From positions 1 to 64,000 of the forward strand of contig CAIJTR010000067.1 of NCBI GenBank assembly GCA_903823665.1: 64,000 nt of DNA, written 5' to 3'. This document shows positions 59,914-64,000 of this stretch, piece by piece; within the stretch, counting starts at the first letter, position 1; every line of letters starts with the position of its first letter. Under the pieces are notes generated by a model. The model was not told the origin of the DNA. It did no database searches and was given only the letters and a program-made list of their open reading frames with translations. A program made the position numbers and the translations under genes. This DNA comes from an uncultured Rhodospirillales bacterium (lineage in GTDB: Bacteria > Pseudomonadota > Alphaproteobacteria > Acetobacterales > Acetobacteraceae).

Positions 59914-60402
59914 CTATGATGCGTTGTTGAAAATGCGGTTCTGCACCTTGTCGCCAACACGGATGTCGAGCTTCTCAGCCGTGCCGGCCGCAATCTCCAA
60001 GGTGGCACGGACAACACCGGCGCTTGAGACAACCGCCAGGCTCTGCGGAACGGTGTGCTCAGCGATGTGGTGAATGCTGCCGTCGGCGTTGATGAACAGC
60101 ATATCAAGCGGGGCCAGCGTGTTCTTCATCCACATATCGCTGGTCCGCGCCGCCCCCCAGTCGAACAGCATTCCGGTGCCCTCGGCGACGGTGGGGCGGA
60201 ACATCAGCCCCTGCTCCTGCTGCGCGGGCGTGATTGCCATCTCGACGGTGAATTCGTGCTTTACGTTGTCATGCGTGGTGATGACGAGCTTCTCAGTTGG
60301 CAGCGTCGGCTGCGGGCCGGTCGGGTTGATCAGCTGCGCCCAGGCTTGAGGCAGAATGGCGGTGGCGGCAATGCCGGCGAGCAGGAAGCGGCGGGTGATC
60401 AT
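59914..60402 (-). CDS. DUF192 family exported protein
   Basis: The product is 162 residues. [21 protein letters not shown] is a twin-arginine-like export signal. The mature part has the DUF192 core [29 protein letters not shown] and [21 protein letters not shown], a small beta-barrel of unknown activity. The start overlaps the stop of the histone-deacetylase-like gene by four bases, so the two form an operon. Confidence 0.87.
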   Translation of the reverse strand: MITRRFLLAGIAATAILPQAWAQLINPTGPQPTLPTEKLVITTHDNVKHEFTVEMAITPAQQEQGLMFRPTVAEGTGMLFDWGAARTSDMWMKNTLAPLDMLFINADGSIHHIAEHTVPQSLAVVSSAGVVRATLEIAAGTAEKLDIRVGDKVQNRIFNNAS

Positions 60403-61541
60403 GGCAAAACCTCGCGGGAATGAAGCAGTACCAGCTCGTCAATCTCCACCCGGACTGGCCCCTCACGCGGCGCATCGCGCAACGTGGTGAACCAATGCTC
60501 CGGCGGATTGCGGCCAGCAGCGCGGTTATAGACCAGGGCGCGCAGCGTTGTCTCGGCAGCAGGCGTGGTGCGGGCGGGAATGGGAATGTCGTTCAACGTG
60601 GCCCAAATCCCCGCCCAGCAACGCGCCACCGTATAGGGATTATATCCACCACCGCCGACAACCACGAGACGGGGCGCGAGTGGGCGGATGGCGGTCACCA
60701 CCTCCCAATAGGCGTTGTTCGAAAGGCTGAGTTTGGCGAGCGGGTCCTCCTCCAGCGCATCAGCCCCGGATTGCAGCAGGATGGCTTGCGGGGCGAACCC
60801 CTCGATCAACGGCAGAACCGCGCGCTGCATGAGGTGCCGCATCTCGCTGTCATTGAACCCGACGGGCACCGGAAAATTCCGCGCCATCCCCCCTGCCCGG
60901 TCCTCCGCCTGCCCGGTTCCCGGCCAACGCCCCGATTCGTGGATGCTTATCGTCAGCACCCGTGGCTCGCACGCAAACGCATCCTGCACGCCATCGCCGT
61001 GATGAGCGTCAATGTCGAGATAGACGATCCGCTCCACCCCCTGATCAAGCCATTGCATGATGCCAAGCACCGGGTCGTTGAGGTAGCAAAACCCGCTGGC
61101 CCGGTCCGGCCTGCCATGATGTGTGCCGCCACCGGGGCAATGCACGACGCCGCCCTCCGCCGTCAGCCGAGCAGCCAGCATCACCCCGCCCGCAGAAGTG
61201 GCAGGCCTGCTGAACACCTCGCGGTAAACCGGGTTGCCCTCCGCCCCAATTTTGAAGCGAGCACGCACCTCATCACTCACCGTCTGCTCACGCTCGGCGG
61301 CCTGAAGTGCCGCGAGGTAATCCACCGTGTGAAAACGCAGCAGCTCATTGATCCCGGCCATGGGGGCTGTGCGAAGCTGTGCCTCGTCCAGCCAGCCCAT
61401 GGCGCGGATCAGATCGGTGCAGCTCGAAACCCGCGGAATCGCCAGCGGGTGTTTCGGGCCGTAGGTGGAGCCGCGATAAATCTCGCTGCCGATATAGACC
61501 GGCCGCGAAACCCCATCAGCCACGCGACATATAGCCGCCAT
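60399..61541 (-). CDS. Histone deacetylase/AcuC family protein
   Basis: The product is about 380 residues. The zinc site is complete: Asp and His in YLDIDAHHGDGVQDAF and Asp in QSGADALEEDPLAKL; the active-site pair is in HCPGGGTHHGRPDRASGFCYLND, and GGGGYNPYTVARCW closes the pocket. Bacterial members deacylate polyamines, acetoin-pathway proteins or small amides; substrate unknown. The ATG at 61541 overlaps the SDR end by 26 bases; a GTG at 61523 would give an 8-base overlap and is an alternative. Confidence 0.87.
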   Translation of the reverse strand: MAAICRVADGVSRPVYIGSEIYRGSTYGPKHPLAIPRVSSCTDLIRAMGWLDEAQLRTAPMAGINELLRFHTVDYLAALQAAEREQTVSDEVRARFKIGAEGNPVYREVFSRPATSAGGVMLAARLTAEGGVVHCPGGGTHHGRPDRASGFCYLNDPVLGIMQWLDQGVERIVYLDIDAHHGDGVQDAFACEPRVLTISIHESGRWPGTGQAEDRAGGMARNFPVPVGFNDSEMRHLMQRAVLPLIEGFAPQAILLQSGADALEEDPLAKLSLSNNAYWEVVTAIRPLAPRLVVVGGGGYNPYTVARCWAGIWATLNDIPIPARTTPAAETTLRALVYNRAAGRNPPEHWFTTLRDAPREGPVRVEIDELVLLHSREVLP

Positions 61542-62271
61542 CAACCGGAATCGCGGCACCGTTGACGAAGTCCGACGCTTTCGACGCCAGGAACACGGCG
61601 GTGCCAGCGAGATCCGCGGGAACGCCCCAGCGGGCAATCGGGGTGCGGGCCATCACAATCTCGTTCAGCCCGGGAACCTGTGCGCGCGCCCCATCCGTCA
61701 TCTCCGTGGTGATCCAGCCCGGCAGGATGGAATTCACCTGAATGTTGTCCACCGCCCAGGCAGTCGCCAGCGCCTTGGAGAGGTTCATGATGGCGGCCTT
61801 GCTGGCGGCATAGGGGGCTGCGTAAGGCGAGCCAAAATTCGACATCACCGAACCGATATTGATGATCTTGCCATACCCAAGCGCCTTCATGCCGGGATAG
61901 ACCGCCTGGCAGGCAAAGAACGCCGCGTTCACATTGGTGTCCATCACCATGTTCCACTCGGCTTCCGTCAGATCCTGCGGCGGCTTGCGCACGGTGGTGC
62001 CGGCGTTGTTGATGAGAATGCCGACAGGGCCGAGCTTCGCCGTCACATCCGCCACCAATTTGGCGCAGGTGGCCTTCGTGGACAGATCAGCCTCGACAAA
62101 GATCGCATCCGGCCCGAGCGCTTCCAATGCGGCCTTTGCCTTGTTGGCATTGCGCCCGGCAATGGCGATTCGGGCCCCTGCATCACGCAGCCCGATGGCC
62201 ATGCCAAGGCCAATGCCCCCGTTGCCGCCGGTGATAAGGGCCACGCGGCCGGTGAGATCGAAGGGGGACAT
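61516..62271 (-). CDS. SDR family oxidoreductase, gluconate/2-deoxygluconate dehydrogenase-like
   Basis: The product is 251 residues with cofactor motif TGGNGGIGLGMA, NNAGTT, Ser in INIGSVMS, YAASK and C-terminal IPVDGGYMSRG. FDLTGRVALITGG and WNMVMDTNVNAAFFACQAVYPGM place it near gluconate 5-dehydrogenase/KduD-type enzymes, though the family is broad. It starts 69 bases from the divergent hybrid kinase gene and is followed by an overlapping deacetylase-like gene. Confidence 0.85.
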   Translation of the reverse strand: MSPFDLTGRVALITGGNGGIGLGMAIGLRDAGARIAIAGRNANKAKAALEALGPDAIFVEADLSTKATCAKLVADVTAKLGPVGILINNAGTTVRKPPQDLTEAEWNMVMDTNVNAAFFACQAVYPGMKALGYGKIINIGSVMSNFGSPYAAPYAASKAAIMNLSKALATAWAVDNIQVNSILPGWITTEMTDGARAQVPGLNEIVMARTPIARWGVPADLAGTAVFLASKASDFVNGAAIPVDGGYMSRG

Positions 62272-62340
62272 AGCATAGGCTCCAAAGTTGACGGATGACA
62301 GGCGTGCGGGGAGTTTAGGCACAGACAGCGGGGCGCACCA

Positions 62341-64000
62341 ATGCGCCGACCGGGACGGGAGAATGCGTGCGTGCAATCCGCTTACAAGAGACGGGATACC
62401 CTCATCTCATTGCGCCGCAAGCTGCATCGCGCGGAGGCCAAGTGGCAGGAGGCTGAGGCGGAGCTGAAAACGGCGCGTGAGGCGGCAGATTTGGCCGGGC
62501 TGGCACAGACAAAGTTCCTTGCCATGATGAGCCACGAAATCCGCACGCCACTGAACGGCATCATCGGCATGGCAGCACTCATGCTCGACTCGACGGAGGA
62601 GCAAAAGCAGGCGGGGGAAGACCGTCATTCCCTCGGCGTCATCATGCAAAGCGGCGAGCATCTGCTGCAGCTGCTGAACGACATTCTCGACGTAACGCGC
62701 CTCGAATCCGGCCAGTTCCGGCTGGAGGAGACGGCGTTTGACGTGCGCACCACCATCTCCTCGGCGGTGTCGCTGATGCAGCCGCAGGTGCAGCGCAAGG
62801 GCCTGAAACTATCGCTCTCCTTCACCGATGACGTGCCTCTGCGCGCCGGGGGCGATGCCGGGCGGCTGCGTCAGATCTTGCTCAACCTGATTGGCAACGC
62901 GGCGAAGTTCACCGAGACAGGGTCTGTGAGCGTGGCCGTCAGCAGGCTGGGATATACCGATGGCACTGTCCGCCTTGAATGCCGCGTAAGCGACACCGGC
63001 ATCGGCATCGCACCCGAATCGCTCTCTCGTATCTTCGAGGAGTTCACCCAGGCAGACACATCGATCGCGCGCAGGTTTGGGGGAAGCGGATTGGGCCTCG
63101 CCATCTCGCGCCGGCTTGTGGCCGAAATGGGCGGCACGCTCACCGCCGAGAGCGTGCAGGGCCAGGGCAGCGTGTTCCGCTTCGACATCCAACTCCGCGC
63201 GCGTCGCGCCAGCGATCTGGCGGTGACCAACCTGTCCGGTTCCGAGCCCGCCAGCATTGTCAGCACCGTTGCCGTCAAACTGACACCGAAGCGCGTACTG
63301 GTTGCAGAAGACAACGCCACAAACCGGCTTGTGGTCACACGCATGCTGGAGCGCCTGGGCCACAGCGTCGAGACGGTGACGAACGGACGTGAGGCCGTGG
63401 AAGCTGTGCAAACAGGCACTTACGACGTCGTGTTGATGGACGTGATGATGCCGGAGATGGACGGTCTGCAGGCCACCATGGCAATCCGCGCCCTGCTGTC
63501 CGCCAAGGCGCATTTGCCGATCATCGGCCTCACCGCCAATGCCGAGCCGTCAGACGCACTGGCGTGCCGGCAAGCGGGCATGAACGGCTTTGCGACAAAA
63601 CCGATCTCCTCAGAGCGGCTGTCGCAGGCGATGCACGCGGCGTTGGCCCCGATGCAAGCTCCGGAGCCCGCCATCGATCCACAGCAACCTTTGCCTTACG
63701 CAGGTGAGAACCGCTTGTTCGATCCAGCCGTGCTCGATCAGCTGGTGATGCGCAGCGGCAAGGCCGAGGCATCCTCCGCCATTGCAGATTTCATCGAGCA
63801 CAGCACAGCCGCCATATCGAGGCAGCATCTCGGTGCCACAGTGCCGGACGCGCGTGCCATTGCCGCCACCGCCGCATCGTTTGGGTTGATGCGAGCGGCC
63901 CGAATGGGGCTCGACCTCACCGATTGCGCCAGCGCAGATGCACTTGCCGTGTTCACACAGGTCCTGTCGCAAAGTGTCGAGGAACTGCGCTCCTGGCGCC
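62341..64000 (+). CDS. Hybrid sensor histidine kinase/response regulator (3' end outside window)
   Basis: At least 553 residues are visible and the frame is still open at the window end. Order: an N-terminal coiled coil (RRKLHRAEAKWQEAEAELKTAREAADLAG); HisKA with FLAMMSHEIRTPLNG; HATPase with NLIGNAAKFTETG, SDTGIGIAP and GGSGLGLAISRRL; a receiver with VAEDNATNRLV, LMDVMMPEMDG and ATKPIS; and a C-terminal HPt-like helical domain in which the expected His is Arg (CGT at 63853-63855). No membrane segment. A GTG at 62371 is an alternative start. Divergent from the SDR gene. Confidence 0.85.
   Translation, partial: MRRPGRENACVQSAYKRRDTLISLRRKLHRAEAKWQEAEAELKTAREAADLAGLAQTKFLAMMSHEIRTPLNGIIGMAALMLDSTEEQKQAGEDRHSLGVIMQSGEHLLQLLNDILDVTRLESGQFRLEETAFDVRTTISSAVSLMQPQVQRKGLKLSLSFTDDVPLRAGGDAGRLRQILLNLIGNAAKFTETGSVSVAVSRLGYTDGTVRLECRVSDTGIGIAPESLSRIFEEFTQADTSIARRFGGSGLGLAISRRLVAEMGGTLTAESVQGQGSVFRFDIQLRARRASDLAVTNLSGSEPASIVSTVAVKLTPKRVLVAEDNATNRLVVTRMLERLGHSVETVTNGREAVEAVQTGTYDVVLMDVMMPEMDGLQATMAIRALLSAKAHLPIIGLTANAEPSDALACRQAGMNGFATKPISSERLSQAMHAALAPMQAPEPAIDPQQPLPYAGENRLFDPAVLDQLVMRSGKAEASSAIADFIEHSTAAISRQHLGATVPDARAIAATAASFGLMRAARMGLDLTDCASADALAVFTQVLSQSVEELRSWR

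Overview
The window is high-GC chromosomal DNA from a flagellated alphaproteobacterium. The evidence for this is a CckA and ChpT phosphorelay pair, a GTTC-N7-GTTC LexA box at recA, homologues of the mitochondrial complex I factors NDUFAF5 and NDUFS4, and a flgB-flgC-fliE-fliQ-fliR-flhB-cckA block. Content and style fit Rhodospirillales, probably Acetobacteraceae, but no rRNA is present and the genus cannot be fixed. No IS element, phage gene or CRISPR array was seen. Genes are tightly packed, and no gene-free stretch exceeds 300 bases.

Layout. Bases 1-121 hold two palindromic repeat elements bounded by CTAG. Then come comF (-), an NDUFAF5-like methyltransferase, moaA (-), a DUF3553 protein (-), chpT and a complete cheA-W-Y-B-R operon (3.1-9.5 kb). 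Next are a D-threonine aldolase-like enzyme, a peptide-type solute-binding protein and a small unknown protein (9.5-12.9 kb). The 13-21 kb stretch runs from alaS to recA, with a Sel1 lipoprotein, an MFS carrier, a DUF3034 protein, an exported truncated haemoglobin and a cytidine deaminase between them. CckA and the flagellar genes follow at 21-26 kb.

The 26-43 kb part is catabolic. It holds an SMP-30 lactonase, an epoxide hydrolase, a xylose-dehydrogenase-like SDR, a dihydroxypyridine-hydroxylase-like FAD monooxygenase, a complete Liv-type ABC importer, a three-subunit molybdenum hydroxylase, a VOC protein and a PotABCD-like importer. A third palindromic element lies at 28144-28208.

The 43-57 kb part holds a PEP-CTERM protein, iolD and iolE with a ribose/inositol-type importer, a second complete Liv importer ending in a strong terminator, and an M20 peptidase. 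The last 7 kb has an acyltransferase, an unknown 426-residue protein, tRNA-Arg, the NDUFS4 homologue, tRNA-Pro, a DUF192 protein, a histone-deacetylase-fold protein, an SDR and a hybrid kinase cut by the window edge.

Functional themes. The CckA/ChpT cell-cycle relay sits physically inside motility loci: ChpT next to the chemotaxis operon, and CckA translationally coupled to FlhB. Four importers plus oxidative enzymes point to scavenging of sugars, inositol, amino acids and possibly N-heteroaromatics. The most unusual features are the CTAG-bounded palindromes whose edges supply the stop codons of two unrelated genes, the exported globin/DUF3034 pair, a CckA without membrane segments, and a hybrid kinase whose terminal phosphotransfer domain has Arg where His is expected.
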